Shown here piece by piece: positions 43,981 to 53,513 of a DNA stretch of 64,000 bases (its first letter is position 1; each line of letters starts with the position of its first letter). Origin of the DNA: Mesorhizobium japonicum MAFF 303099 (GTDB lineage Bacteria > Pseudomonadota > Alphaproteobacteria > Rhizobiales > Rhizobiaceae). Under the pieces are notes generated by a model. It saw only the letters and a list, made by a program, of their open reading frames with translations, did no database searches and was not told where the DNA came from. Both the position numbers and the translations under genes were made by a program. Location of the stretch: NCBI RefSeq assembly GCF_000009625.1, contig NC_002679.1, positions 62,001 to 126,000 on the forward strand, in the 5' to 3' direction.

Positions 43981-45888
43981 ATGAAGACGAAGATGACACA
44001 TGCCATGCGTATGGAACTGGCCAATGCAGTCAGGGATCGCTATGCGGCCGCGACGACCAAGGACAAGCGCCGGATCTTGGAGGAGTTCATTGCGGCGACG
44101 GGGTATCACGAAAAGTCCGCAATCCGTGTCCTGAACAGCCACCCGAAGCCGAAGCATCGCCAGATCCGTCAACGCCTGTCGCTCTATGACGAGGCCGCGC
44201 GGGGCGCCTTGATCGTGCTGTGGGAAACTTCCGATCGAGTTTGCGGCAAGCGCCTTAAGGCACTGCTGCCCATTCTATTGCCGGCGCTGGAACGCAATGG
44301 GCATTTGAAGCTCGAGGAGGAGATACGCCACAAGGTCCTGTCGATGAGCGCCGCGACGATCGACCGCTTGCTCCAGATGCCAAGGCGCACCATGCGTACG
44401 AAAAAGAAGCCAAGGGTTGTGCCAGAGCCCCGGCGGCGCATCAAAATGCGCACCTTCGCTGACTGGAACGAGCCGCTTCCAGGCAGCATGGAAATGGACC
44501 TGGTTGCTCATTGCGGAGAGGTCAACCGCGGTAGCTACGTTCACAGCCTGGTTATGACCGACATCGCGAGCGGATGGACGGAGGCCGCGCCCATCGTGGT
44601 CCGAGAAGGTACCCTCGTGGTCGAGACACTCGACCGGATCCGCACGGGCTTGCCCTTTGCCCTGAGAGCGCTGGATGTGGATAATGGCAGCGAGTTCGTC
44701 AACAACAGGCTGATCGAATATTGCCTCGGTCACGGCATCGAACTCACTCGCTCGCGGCCTTACCGTAAGAATGACCAAGCGTGGATAGAGCAGAAAAATG
44801 GCGCCGTGGTACGGAAGCTCCTGGGGTATCGGCGCTTCGAGGGCTTGGCGGCGGCCAGAGCGATCACGCGCCTCTACGCGGCATCCCGACTGTTCGTGAA
44901 CTTCTTCCAGCCCTCGTTCAAGCTGGCTGCCAAACAGCGTGACGGTGCGAAGGTGGCCAAGCGCTATCATCCGCCGCAGACGCCCTGCGAGCGTCTCCTG
45001 CAGGCGGAGGCTATCCCGATGACCGCCAAGAACAAGCTGCGCGAGATCGCCGGCGACCTCGATCCGCTGAAGCTGCTGGAGGAGATGCGAGCTGTCCAGG
45101 CTTATCTGGCGGCGCTGGCTGACGGCGAAACACCGCCACCGGCGACATCGGAACCGCCCAACCTGGCCGCGTTCGTAGCCAGCCTATCGAGCGCCTGGCA
45201 TGCGGGCGAGATACGTCCGACCTTCTCCATTGAGGCCAAACCGCGTTACCTGCGAAGTCTACAAAAGGTCTCGACACAAACCCTTATTGCGAGTCCCACC
45301 GCCACGCTCAAACCGGTGATCCCACCCACTCCTCCCGTGACAGCCGCGAAGATGCAGGAGAAGCCGAAGCCGGTCTACGCCGAGCCTGGCCAAGCCCGCG
45401 TCCAGGCGCTCCGCATGGTGTGGCCGATCGTTTGTCGCCGATTGGAGGAATTCCCCAACATCAACGCCACGCAGCTCTTCGAGGAGCTGTGTGTCCAGTT
45501 TCCAGGTCGATTTACCCGCAAGCAGTACAAAACACTCGTTCGACGGGTCAATCTCTGGCGCCAAGCGGCTCGCGCCCGCGGTGTTGTCGTTGGGCCAAAG
45601 ACTTATCGTCGGCTCAACGACAAACCGCGCGGCCGACGTCCCGACATCTTCAAGGACCATTGGGAAGAGATGGCACGATGCCTTGAAGAGCGTCCGGATC
45701 AGACCGCACTTGAACTTCTCGTCGAGTTCCAGGTCCGTTATCCTGGACGATACAGCTTGCACCAGCTTCACACGTTGCAGAAGCGAGTAAGGGCGTGGCG
45801 ACAACAAGCCGTGCAGCGGCTCATCGGCGAGGTCAGCCGCCTAGCGCCGTATGTCGCTTCAGATTCCGCACGTCTGGCGAGCGGGTAA
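43981..45888 (+). CDS. DDE integrase-type transposase, 635 residues
   Basis: The start MKTKMTHAMRMELANAVRDRYAAA at 43981 is preceded by AGGGAGGCAAC. The N-terminal part is a helix-turn-helix region (KRRILEEFIAATGYHEKSAIRVLN). The rve-like catalytic core has Asp in SMEMDLVAHCG, Asp in LDVDNGSEFVN and Glu in YRKNDQAWIEQKNG. A C-terminal extension of 250 residues repeats a motif of the form RRLEEFPNINATQLFEELCVQFPGRFTRKQYKTLVRRV / RCLEERPDQTALELLVEFQVRYPGRYSLHQLHTLQKRV, a duplicated helical module that probably binds DNA. The stop codon lies within the right-end repeat. Confidence 0.9.
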   Translation: MKTKMTHAMRMELANAVRDRYAAATTKDKRRILEEFIAATGYHEKSAIRVLNSHPKPKHRQIRQRLSLYDEAARGALIVLWETSDRVCGKRLKALLPILLPALERNGHLKLEEEIRHKVLSMSAATIDRLLQMPRRTMRTKKKPRVVPEPRRRIKMRTFADWNEPLPGSMEMDLVAHCGEVNRGSYVHSLVMTDIASGWTEAAPIVVREGTLVVETLDRIRTGLPFALRALDVDNGSEFVNNRLIEYCLGHGIELTRSRPYRKNDQAWIEQKNGAVVRKLLGYRRFEGLAAARAITRLYAASRLFVNFFQPSFKLAAKQRDGAKVAKRYHPPQTPCERLLQAEAIPMTAKNKLREIAGDLDPLKLLEEMRAVQAYLAALADGETPPPATSEPPNLAAFVASLSSAWHAGEIRPTFSIEAKPRYLRSLQKVSTQTLIASPTATLKPVIPPTPPVTAAKMQEKPKPVYAEPGQARVQALRMVWPIVCRRLEEFPNINATQLFEELCVQFPGRFTRKQYKTLVRRVNLWRQAARARGVVVGPKTYRRLNDKPRGRRPDIFKDHWEEMARCLEERPDQTALELLVEFQVRYPGRYSLHQLHTLQKRVRAWRQQAVQRLIGEVSRLAPYVASDSARLASG

Positions 45889-45930
45889 CATCCTTGGTGA
45901 GGCAGCCGGTAACAAAATTACGTGAGGCAA
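45884..45930. repeat. Tandem subterminal repeats, right end
   Basis: Inverted copies of the left-end block: GGTAAC...TGAGGCA at 45884-45904 and GGTAAC...TGAGGCAA at 45908-45930. The transposase stop codon is inside the first. Confidence 0.75.
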
Positions 45931-45937
45931 CACGACA

Positions 45938-45943
45938 GCTGGC
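45938..45943. repeat. Target-site duplication, right copy
   Basis: GCTGGC, matching 43866-43871. Confidence 0.8.
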
Positions 45944-46104
45944 TACGTTCCTTCATTTCATCCGTTGCATCTGATACGGCAGGAAGCCATTCAGCAGCTT
46001 CCTCTGCTTCATACTCGGCAACTCAGAATTCGTGCCACTCAGACCCGCTCTGCCGCACACTTGGAAATGGGGTAGTCAACGGCCATTTCAGCCCTGTCCG
46101 TCAG

Positions 46105-46335
46105 GCAGCGAGGATACGGCACTGCTCGGCGGTCGGCGGGCTGGGACTTGTAGGCATACGTCGGCTGTCGCTTGCGCATCATGTGGGTCATGTCGATGCC
46201 GGAGAGAGGATAACCACGGCGTTCGCTAGCGACTTGAGGCCTAGCATCGATCGGATGCGGCGCTTGACATACCGGTGATATTGTTCGATCCGATTGTCGA
46301 ATTCCGCACGCCTGGAGCGACGATGTCGCGGCAGG
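46105..46335 (-). pseudogene. C-terminal relic of an IS6-family transposase
   Basis: The minus strand encodes SGIDMTHMMRKRQPTYAYKSQPADRRAV in one frame and, upstream in others, RIEQYHRYVKRRI and MLGLKSLA. These are the last 70 or so residues of an IS6 transposase, close to but distinct from the copy at 1624-2325 (GVEMIHMMRKRQARYAYNPNPS). The catalytic core is missing and the frame is broken. Distinct sequence means it is a separate element, not a duplicate. Confidence 0.8.
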
Positions 46336-46765
46336 CAAATCACCTCCTCCGCCGCATCCGATCGGTTAGGCTATGGATCAGGGATCCTGTCCGCTGGATG
46401 GCATGGATTGCGCGGGGGTTTCCGCGACGGGTCGTTTGGCTTGTGCCTTTTGCTGCAGAAGCTATGGCGTCATACCGGAGCAGAGCCAGCTTACCCTTGC
46501 AATCAGATGCGCGGCGTAGCTCGTCTATTATCGACTACTGGTTGGCGTAGACGGCTGCCGACGCACGCTACGCGCCCGACCGTTGCAATGGTCAGACGGT
46601 ATCGTAATAATGATATGCATTCAGTACTCGGCGATAGCGAACTCATCTCACCGATCCTCCGCGAACGACATTTTCAAGTGGAACTTGTTGTCTCCTTTAG
46701 GCGCGATGCAAGCGAGCGGACTTACGGACTTACTGTAAGATTTCAAGCCGCCCCCATCCGATGCC
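46336..46765. other. Stretch without a supported gene
   Basis: Short frames only, none recognisable. It lies between the IS relic and the stop codon of the DUF917 gene. Confidence 0.35.
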
Positions 46766-47851
46766 CTACGATGCGAAATCGAACGGCTTGTAATCCCTGT
46801 CGTAGCCGAAGTAGCGAGGTCCGACGAGGGCGATACCCTCCGGCGTCCGCCATTGCGGATTGCAGGGGATGGCCAGGGCCACCAACCGCAGCCCGTATTT
46901 CAGCGAATCTGTTGTCACAGGGTTGCCGCTGTCGGGTTCGAGCAGAGTGATCAATTCCGGTGTGGTGATCAGAACTTCACCATCGCGCTCGGCCATCAGG
47001 AATTCGTTCTGGAAGTCGAGCTTGAAGGTGTGGCCGCGCCATTCTTCGAGCCCGTCGAAACGGGCCGTGCCGCGGGCAAAACCACCGACCGTGCGCCGGT
47101 CGATGTCCTTGAGTCTTCCATGGAAGACGATCTTGGCGTCGAGCATGTCGACGATGGCCGCAACCGGGTCTTTATGCGCGGCGCGGGTTTCGCGCAGCGT
47201 CAGGCCGAGATTGGCGCAGAGCGTCACCGTGCCGCGCACCACCGCCCTTTTCGCCACTGCTCCGCTCATCGGATAGAAGGCAAGCAGCGCCGAGCCGCCC
47301 ATTTCGATCGTGGCCGCGCGCGCTAGTCGTTCGGTCCAGGCGTTGCTGACGGTTTCGAGCACGATCGAGTTGCCCTTGTCGTCGCAAAGCACCATCGGTG
47401 TCGCCGAGACGCCGTGCATGGTGAAAGTCACCATCTGCAGTTCGGGATAGGCGCGGCCCATGCCGTCGCCATCGAGCAGCGGCAGACCGCTAGCGGCCGC
47501 GACTACGAACGGTATCGTCGAGTTGATGCCCCCTGCTTCGATGCAGAGGACCGCATCGATCTTGCGGCCCATCCGCTGTTCGAGCTGCCGGAAGGCGTTC
47601 ATCAGCTCATCGCCCTGCGGCAGCTTTTCGGTCATCACCGTCGGCGCGCCCATCATGCAAACAGGCACGACCAAGGCTTCGTCTGGGAGTTCGTCCACAT
47701 CGATGATCTTCACCGGCCCATGCTTGCGGATCGCCTGCTGCGCCATCAGTTTGCCGACATAGGGATCGCCGCCACCGCCGGTACCCAAGATCGCGCCGCC
47801 GACGGCGATGTCGTCCATATCCTCGGCATAGACGGTGCGTAGTGTCTTCAT
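46766..47851 (-). CDS. DUF917 family protein, 361 residues
   Basis: The product starts MKTLRTVYAEDMDDIAVGGAILGTGGGGDPYVGKL, whose GTGGGGDP motif marks the DUF917 family, and continues with VCMMGAPTVMTEKL, EAGGINSTIPFVVAAASGLPLLDGDGMGRAYPELQM and a C-terminal domain ending ALVGPRYFGYDRDYKPF. DUF917 genes are usually neighbours of hydantoinase/oxoprolinase genes, as here, and are thought to take part in the same hydrolysis, but their reaction is not established. It is the last gene of the minus-strand ABC-transporter operon. Full length and intact. Confidence 0.9.
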   Translation of the reverse strand: MKTLRTVYAEDMDDIAVGGAILGTGGGGDPYVGKLMAQQAIRKHGPVKIIDVDELPDEALVVPVCMMGAPTVMTEKLPQGDELMNAFRQLEQRMGRKIDAVLCIEAGGINSTIPFVVAAASGLPLLDGDGMGRAYPELQMVTFTMHGVSATPMVLCDDKGNSIVLETVSNAWTERLARAATIEMGGSALLAFYPMSGAVAKRAVVRGTVTLCANLGLTLRETRAAHKDPVAAIVDMLDAKIVFHGRLKDIDRRTVGGFARGTARFDGLEEWRGHTFKLDFQNEFLMAERDGEVLITTPELITLLEPDSGNPVTTDSLKYGLRLVALAIPCNPQWRTPEGIALVGPRYFGYDRDYKPFDFAS

Positions 47852-47873
47852 GATCCTGATCCTGTCAAAACTG

Positions 47874-48172
47874 TTAAAAGGTGAGTTCGGGATAGCCGGA
47901 GGCTTTCGGCCCGACGATTTCCAGCGCCCGCGGCGGCATCATCGGGCGTGCACTGCCAGGTCGATGCTGGCGGCACGCTTGCCGACATCGGCGACCAGCG
48001 CGCCGATGCCGGCGACTTTGCCCACCCGGGCATCGATCTTCGCACCCCCGCAGCAATTCACGGGTCCGGAGCATGCCGATATATGGATTGCCGTCGTTGG
48101 TGCCGAGGAGCGCAGCGCTAGCGCCAGCGGCACGAGATCTGCTCCCTCGAGTCTTCCAAGATCACGCGACAT
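47874..48172 (-). pseudogene. Decayed DUF917 gene
   Basis: The start MSRDLGRLEGADLVPLALG overlaps the end of the hydantoinase gene. A shift of frame gives AALLGTNDGNPYIGMLRTRELL, the degenerate counterpart of the DUF917 glycine motif. Most of the middle is deleted, and the frame ending at 47874 closes with ALEIVGPKASGYPELTF, matching the DUF917 C-terminus. Hence the operon once had two DUF917 genes in a row. Confidence 0.75.
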
Positions 48173-49709
48173 GCAATTCACCCACGGCTTTGACGCGCAC
48201 GCGCGTGGCATTGCCTGGCAGATAGGCGAGCGGCACATCCTCTACATCGACGATCTCGACGCTGTCGCGTGACGCGCCCGCGGCGACGGCGGCATCGATG
48301 GCACGCGCCTTGGCATCGTCGAGCGCCTGATCGCGGCCGATTTCGGCCAGCGCGTAGACACGATCGATCTCGCCGGAGACCTGGGCGATCGCAGCCCCGA
48401 CCGCATTGGCGACACCGAAATAGTTGGGCTTGATGACCTCAAGGCCGCCGATCGGACCATTGACCAGGATCGAACCGCCGCCGACGACGATGACGGGAAG
48501 GGGGTCCGGCGAAAGGCGCGAGCGCTCCACGCAATCCTCCAGCATGGAAAGGATTTTCGCCTGGGTGCGGTCGAGCAGGTCTTTCGGCAATTGCGCCACC
48601 CTGGCCTTGTCGCCAAGCTCGGCATTGCCGGCAGCAACGGTGATGTCGGTCGTGGTCAGCGTCTCGCCGCCAAAAATCAGCGCCTCGGTGTTGATGCGAT
48701 AACCGACCGAGGTCGGGCCGACCTTGACGCCATGTTCGCCGTCCACCACCAGCGAGCCGCCGCCGAGGCCAATCGAAAACACATCCGGCATGCGGAAATT
48801 GGTGCGCACCCCACCCACTTCGACGGCGACTGTCGCCTGGCGCGGAAAGCCGTTCTGCAGCGAACCGACGTCCGACGTCGTGCCGCCGATATCGACAACG
48901 ATAGCGTCATCGACACCCGACAGGAAAGCGGCGCCACGCATGGAATTGGTCGGCCCTGAGGCGAAGGTCAGCACCGGGAATTTCTCGGCAAAGGCCGCGT
49001 CCATAAGCGTGCCGTCATTCTGCGTCAGGAAGAAGCGGCCCCTGATGCCGGTCTCGGCAATGGCCTTGCGGAAGGCTTCGATTACGTGCGCAGAGAGATC
49101 GCGCAGGCAAGCATTCATGATCGCGGCATTCTCGCGCTCGAGCAGGCCGATGCGGCCGATATCGGAGGAAAGGGTGATATGCGCACCCGGCAGCGCCTTG
49201 GCGAAAATCTCGGCGGCGCGCTTCTCGAATTCGTTGGAAACCGGCGATAGGACCGAGGTGATAGCGATCGAATTGATGCCTCTCACCTTGATCTCCGCGG
49301 CGATGCCCAAGAGCTCTTCTTCGTTGAGCGGGGAGATCACCCGACCATCGAATTCATTGCCGCCATGGGCAAGCCAGGCATGGTTGCCAATCGCCGTCTT
49401 CAGGTCCTCGGGCCAATCGACCATCGGCGGCAGCGAGGCGGTCGCTGGCAGGCCGAGGCGAACCGCAGCCGTCGGCGCCAAATCGCGCCGCTGTACGACG
49501 GCATTGGTGAAATGCGTGGTGCCGATCATCACCACATCGACGGCACTTGCTGCCATTCTGGATGCGGCCAGCACATCCTTGAGCGCATTGACGACGCCGC
49601 TCATGACATCGGCCGTGGTTGCGGACTTGACGCCGGCCACCACTTGCGTGCCATCCATCACGACGGCATCGGTATTGGTGCCACCGACATCGATCCCAAT
49701 TCTAATCAT
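48162..49709 (-). CDS. Hydantoinase/oxoprolinase family protein (HyuA-like)
   Basis: The 515-residue product has the ATP-grasping acetate-kinase-type fold of HyuA: MIRIGIDVGGTNTDAVVMDG, VMIGTTHFTNAVVQR, LTFASGPTNSMRGAAFLSG, IVVDIGGTTSDVG and PVIVVGGGSILVNG. Full N-methylhydantoinase A proteins have about 690 residues; this is the shorter class that pairs with DUF917. It overlaps the ABC ATPase gene upstream by 8 bases. With the peptide-class transporter it suggests ATP-driven opening of an imported cyclic amide (hydantoin, oxoproline or similar). Confidence 0.9.
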   Translation of the reverse strand: MIRIGIDVGGTNTDAVVMDGTQVVAGVKSATTADVMSGVVNALKDVLAASRMAASAVDVVMIGTTHFTNAVVQRRDLAPTAAVRLGLPATASLPPMVDWPEDLKTAIGNHAWLAHGGNEFDGRVISPLNEEELLGIAAEIKVRGINSIAITSVLSPVSNEFEKRAAEIFAKALPGAHITLSSDIGRIGLLERENAAIMNACLRDLSAHVIEAFRKAIAETGIRGRFFLTQNDGTLMDAAFAEKFPVLTFASGPTNSMRGAAFLSGVDDAIVVDIGGTTSDVGSLQNGFPRQATVAVEVGGVRTNFRMPDVFSIGLGGGSLVVDGEHGVKVGPTSVGYRINTEALIFGGETLTTTDITVAAGNAELGDKARVAQLPKDLLDRTQAKILSMLEDCVERSRLSPDPLPVIVVGGGSILVNGPIGGLEVIKPNYFGVANAVGAAIAQVSGEIDRVYALAEIGRDQALDDAKARAIDAAVAAGASRDSVEIVDVEDVPLAYLPGNATRVRVKAVGELHVA

Positions 49710-50628
49710 CCTGGTTGTTCCTCATTGGAGTCTTGTTTGCATTCGACGCCTGAGCGGCGGCGGAGGCTCCCCTGAGTTCGATGAGTTTCTCGGCCGTCGG
49801 AATCTCACCGTCGATCAGCGGAATCTTGGGGCGCATCGCAACCTCCTCGGCCGAAATCACCGGCACCGAGGCGAGAAGCAGTTGCGTGTAGGCATGCTGG
49901 GGACGGTAGAAGACCTCGTCGGTCTTCCCGGTCTCGACGAGCTTGCCCCGATAGAGGATGCCGACACGGCTGGCGAAATTGCGCATCAGGCTGAGATCGT
50001 GCGAGATGAAAAGATAGGTCAGGTCGAGCCGCCGGCCGAGATCGACCAGCAGGTCAATGACCTTGGCCTGTACCGATACGTCGAGCGCCGAAGTCGGCTC
50101 GTCCAGCACCAGCAGTTTCGGCGCCACAGCGAGTGCGCGGGCAATGGCGACGCGCTGTTTCTGACCGCCGGAAAGCTCATGCGGAAAACGCTCGGCGAAA
50201 TTGGCCGGCAATTGCACCATTTCCAGCAATTCCGAAATCCGTTTCGCGCGCTGCAGCGACGGGAAGCCATGGGCGTCGAGCGGGACAGCGACCGACTGGC
50301 CCACTGTTCGCCGCGGGTTCAGCGATGAGCCCGGGTTCTGGAACACCATCTGGACTTTCTTGCCATGGGCGCGCGAATGCGCACCGGCCGCGATCATCTC
50401 GCCGTCGATCCGGATTTCGCCACAACTTGGCTTCTCCAGCCCCATGATCAGCCGTGCGATTGTCGACTTGCCCGAACCGCTTTCGCCGGCGAGGCCATAG
50501 ACGGCGCCGCGCTCGATATAGAAACTGACGTCGTCGACCGCGCGCACTTCGCCGGTTTGACGGCCAAGCGCGTTGTGGATCGGGAAGCACCGCGACAGGT
50601 TGCGGATCTCGAGCATCGGCCCAGTCAT
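49702..50628 (-). CDS. Peptide/nickel-class ABC transporter ATPase (DppF type)
   Basis: Walker A is GESGSGKST, the signature is ELSGGQKQRVAIARAL, Walker B is LLVLDEPTSALD and the switch His is in FISHDL. The C-terminal extension contains the oligopeptide-type segment RPQHAYTQLLLASVPV. About 308 residues. It energises import with the DppD-type ATPase, the permeases and the binding protein of this operon. Start ATG 50628 overlaps the previous gene by 4 bases. Confidence 0.95.
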   Translation of the reverse strand: MTGPMLEIRNLSRCFPIHNALGRQTGEVRAVDDVSFYIERGAVYGLAGESGSGKSTIARLIMGLEKPSCGEIRIDGEMIAAGAHSRAHGKKVQMVFQNPGSSLNPRRTVGQSVAVPLDAHGFPSLQRAKRISELLEMVQLPANFAERFPHELSGGQKQRVAIARALAVAPKLLVLDEPTSALDVSVQAKVIDLLVDLGRRLDLTYLFISHDLSLMRNFASRVGILYRGKLVETGKTDEVFYRPQHAYTQLLLASVPVISAEEVAMRPKIPLIDGEIPTAEKLIELRGASAAAQASNANKTPMRNNQDD

Positions 50629-51470
50629 GTTCCAACCTCGGCCGATCCGAACCGCATGCCGCCGGTCAGCCTAGGCACGGCGGCGATCAGGCTCCTGGTG
50701 TAATCGCTTTTCGGTGCTTCGAAGATCGCGGCAGTAGGACCTTCCTCGACCACCACGCCCTTGTTCATGACATAGACATGATGGGAGGTTTCGCGCACGA
50801 CGCCCAGATTGTGGGTGATCATGAGGAGAGCCAGCCCGCGCGCCTCGACAAGATCTTTCAGGAGCTTCAATATCTGAGCCTGCGTGGTCACATCCAGGGC
50901 CGTGCCCGGCTCGTCGGCGATCAAGAGCTTGGGTTCGCTGAGCAGGGCCATGGCGATCAGGATGCGCTGGCGCATACCGCCGGAAAGCTGGATGGGATAG
51001 GAGCGGGTCATACGCTCCGGATCGCGCATCCTGACCTGTTCGAGCACGTCGTGCACCCGCGCCATACGCTCGCGGTTGCCGCGCGAGCGGCCAAGACGTT
51101 TGTCGGCATATTTGAGGATCGTGCCCATCTGGTCGCCGACGGTGAAGACCGGATTGAGCGAACTCATAGGGTCCTGGAACACCATCGACATCTCCGTGCC
51201 GCGCAGCTTCAGCCGTTCGCTGACCGGCATGGTCATCAAGTCGGTGCCACCATAGAGGATACGGCCGGAGGTGATGCGGGCCGGCGGCTCGCGCAGCAGG
51301 CCCATGATCGCTTTCATCGTCACTGTTTTGCCGGAACCGCTCTCGCCCACCAAAGCCACTTGCGAATGGGCCGGCACGTCGAGCGAGACGTTGTTGAGCA
51401 CCCGATTCGTACGGCCATAGGTCGTGAACTCGACGGAGATATCCCGGACGGAAAGCAAAGCCCCGCTCAT
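50625..51470 (-). CDS. Peptide/nickel-class ABC transporter ATPase (DppD type)
   Basis: I take ATG 51470 ([15 protein letters not shown]), which overlaps the permease stop by 4 bases, not the longer frame that runs into the permease gene. Walker [10 protein letters not shown], signature [16 protein letters not shown], Walker [15 protein letters not shown] and His in MITHNLG are present; the end has [15 protein letters not shown]. About 281 residues. Partner of the DppF-type ATPase. Confidence 0.95.
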   Translation of the reverse strand: MSGALLSVRDISVEFTTYGRTNRVLNNVSLDVPAHSQVALVGESGSGKTVTMKAIMGLLREPPARITSGRILYGGTDLMTMPVSERLKLRGTEMSMVFQDPMSSLNPVFTVGDQMGTILKYADKRLGRSRGNRERMARVHDVLEQVRMRDPERMTRSYPIQLSGGMRQRILIAMALLSEPKLLIADEPGTALDVTTQAQILKLLKDLVEARGLALLMITHNLGVVRETSHHVYVMNKGVVVEEGPTAAIFEAPKSDYTRSLIAAVPRLTGGMRFGSAEVGT

Positions 51471-52357
51471 TTGACCTCCTGAACATCGAAGAGGTCGCGC
51501 AGGCCATCGCCAAGCAGGTTGAAGCCGAGGGCTATGAACAGGATGGCGAAGCCGGGCAACACCGATTCCCACCAGTAATCCGGCAGGAAGGCTGAGCCCT
51601 GGGACACCATGGTACCGAGATCGGGCGTCGGCGGCTGGATGCCAAGACCGAGGAAGGAGAGCGATGCGCCAACAAGGATGACGAAGCCGCAATCGAGTGA
51701 GGTCTTGACCGCGAGCGCCGAGACGCAGTTCGGCAGGATTTCGCGGAAGAGAATGTGGAATTTCGAGGCACCCAGCGTTTCCGCCGCTTCGACAAATTCC
51801 TGGCTGCGCAATTGCCGTGCGATCGAATAGATCAGCCGGGTGTGCCAAGTCCACCAGAGACCGGCGATCGCCAGCATTGAGTTGATGAGATCAGGCGACA
51901 GTACTGCGGCAACGGCCAACGCCATGACCAGCGGCGGGATGGCAAGCGCGATGTCTGTCAACCGCATGATCACGGCCTCGACCCAGCCGCCGAAATAGCC
52001 GGCCAGCAAGCCAAGCCCGGTACCAAACGGTACGGCGGTGCCGAGCACCACCAGTGCCAGCAGCAGCGAGATGCGGGCGCCGAAAATCACCCGGGTGAAG
52101 ATGTCGCGGCCGACATTGTCGCTGCCGAACCAATATTCTGCGGAAGGCGGCAGGTGCCGCGCGCGGAAATTGACGGCGGCGCCGACATGTTCGGGATGCG
52201 GCGTGATGTAGGGTGCGAAAATGGCCGCGAGAATCGTGAGGATAACGATCGCCGCCCCGATCACCGCCGTCGGATTGCGCGAGAAGCGATACCAGTTCTG
52301 ATAGGCGTTGGAGAGGCGCAAGGATTCAGGTGCCAGGGTTTCGAGCTCGGCCATCAT
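51467..52357 (-). CDS. Peptide/nickel-class ABC permease (DppC type)
   Basis: From ATG 52357 (MMAELETLAPESLRLSN) the 296-residue protein has the N-terminal OppC segment, the WFGSDNVGRDIFTRVIFGARISLLLAL motif typical of DppC, five or six membrane helices, and the EAA loop EFVEAAETLGASKFHILFREILPN. Starts and stops overlap with both neighbours by 4 bases. Confidence 0.95.
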   Translation of the reverse strand: MMAELETLAPESLRLSNAYQNWYRFSRNPTAVIGAAIVILTILAAIFAPYITPHPEHVGAAVNFRARHLPPSAEYWFGSDNVGRDIFTRVIFGARISLLLALVVLGTAVPFGTGLGLLAGYFGGWVEAVIMRLTDIALAIPPLVMALAVAAVLSPDLINSMLAIAGLWWTWHTRLIYSIARQLRSQEFVEAAETLGASKFHILFREILPNCVSALAVKTSLDCGFVILVGASLSFLGLGIQPPTPDLGTMVSQGSAFLPDYWWESVLPGFAILFIALGFNLLGDGLRDLFDVQEVK

Positions 52358-53376
52358 CGATGCCCCCTGATGCGGACGCGGGGATCGACGAAGCCGACCA
52401 GCACGTCGATGACGAGATTGACGAGCACGAAGAACACGCCAGAGACGACCACCACGCCCATAACGGCGTTGAGATCCTTCTGCATGATCGTGCGCACGCC
52501 ATAGGCCGCCATGCCCGGCCAGGCAAACACCAGTTCGATCACGAAGGCATTGCCGATCAAGGACGCGAATTCCAGCCCGGATATGGTGAGCGGCGGCACG
52601 AAGCTGGGCCGCAGCATGTATTTGAATACCCTGAGCCGCTCTGGAATGCCGAAGGCGCGGGCTGCCTCGATATAGTCCTGGCTCGAGACATCGATCATCG
52701 AGGCGCGGGTAATGCGGGCGATCTGGCCCATGGTCGCGGCGGAAAGCGCGATCGACGGCAGCAGCAGGTAGCGCCATGCCTCGCCAAAAACGTCCAGTCG
52801 ACCATGGAGAAGGGAGTCTATCGTCATCAGGCCGGTTATATCGGCCGAAAAGGTCATGGTCGGCGGCAGTCGCCCGGTGGTCGGCAGGATGTGCAGCACA
52901 TAGCCGGCCAGAATCTGTAAGAGAAGCGCGAGGAAGAAGCTTGGTGTCACAGCCGAGACGATAGCGATCAGCCGCACGAGATTATCCGGCCATTTGTCCT
53001 TCCAGCGGGCGGCCATGACGCCGAGCGGCACACCGAGCACGAAGGCGAGGCTGATGGTCGCCAGCACCAGTTCGAAGGTTGCCGCGAATGTGTCGCGGAT
53101 GTCGTCGTTAACCGGCCGCTTGGTGAGCAGCGACAGGCCGAGATCGCCCTTGGCAAGGCCGGAGACGAACATGCCATATTGCTCGTAGAGCGGTCGGTCC
53201 AGGCCGAGGCTGTGGGAGAGCCCATTAACCTGCTCCTGCGTCGCTCGCGGCCCGAGCGCCAGCCGGGCCGGGTCGCCCGGCATGCCGCGGGCGATGCCGA
53301 AGATTACGATCGACAGGCCCACGAGGACGAGGATCGACCACAGTACTCGCCGGACGAGGAAAAGCACGAATTCCAA
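52354..53376 (-). CDS. Peptide/nickel-class ABC permease (DppB type)
   Basis: The 340-residue protein starts MEFVLFLVRRVLWSILVLVGLSIVIFG, the usual DppB first helix, followed by GDPARLALG, GLDRPLYEQYGMFVSGLAKGDLGLSL and the EAA loop DYIEAARAFGIPERLRVFKYMLRPSF. It lies about 137 bases downstream of the binding-protein gene and is coupled to the DppC-type gene. Confidence 0.95.
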   Translation of the reverse strand: MEFVLFLVRRVLWSILVLVGLSIVIFGIARGMPGDPARLALGPRATQEQVNGLSHSLGLDRPLYEQYGMFVSGLAKGDLGLSLLTKRPVNDDIRDTFAATFELVLATISLAFVLGVPLGVMAARWKDKWPDNLVRLIAIVSAVTPSFFLALLLQILAGYVLHILPTTGRLPPTMTFSADITGLMTIDSLLHGRLDVFGEAWRYLLLPSIALSAATMGQIARITRASMIDVSSQDYIEAARAFGIPERLRVFKYMLRPSFVPPLTISGLEFASLIGNAFVIELVFAWPGMAAYGVRTIMQKDLNAVMGVVVVSGVFFVLVNLVIDVLVGFVDPRVRIRGHR

Positions 53377-53513
53377 CTAAAGAAGCCTTCTCTGAGCGAA
53401 TGGGACAACAGCGTTTGCGCCGGGAGCAGCCGTCGATGGCGGATCGCCAGTCAGCGTCTCGAGGTCCGGCCCCTTCCATTCGCGGAAGAGGCCGGTCTCG
53501 GGAGGCAACGCGG

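Larger units (their letters stand above)
43872..45937 (+). mobile_element. Insertion sequence, 2066 bp, TG...CA ends
   Basis: The element starts TGTCGCATTGCCTCA and ends with TGAGGCAACACGACA, an imperfect inverted repeat with two mismatches. It is flanked by a 6-bp direct repeat GCTGGC and contains one DDE integrase-type transposase gene. Each end carries two copies of the same subterminal block. The intact duplication and frame indicate a recent insertion. Confidence 0.88.
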
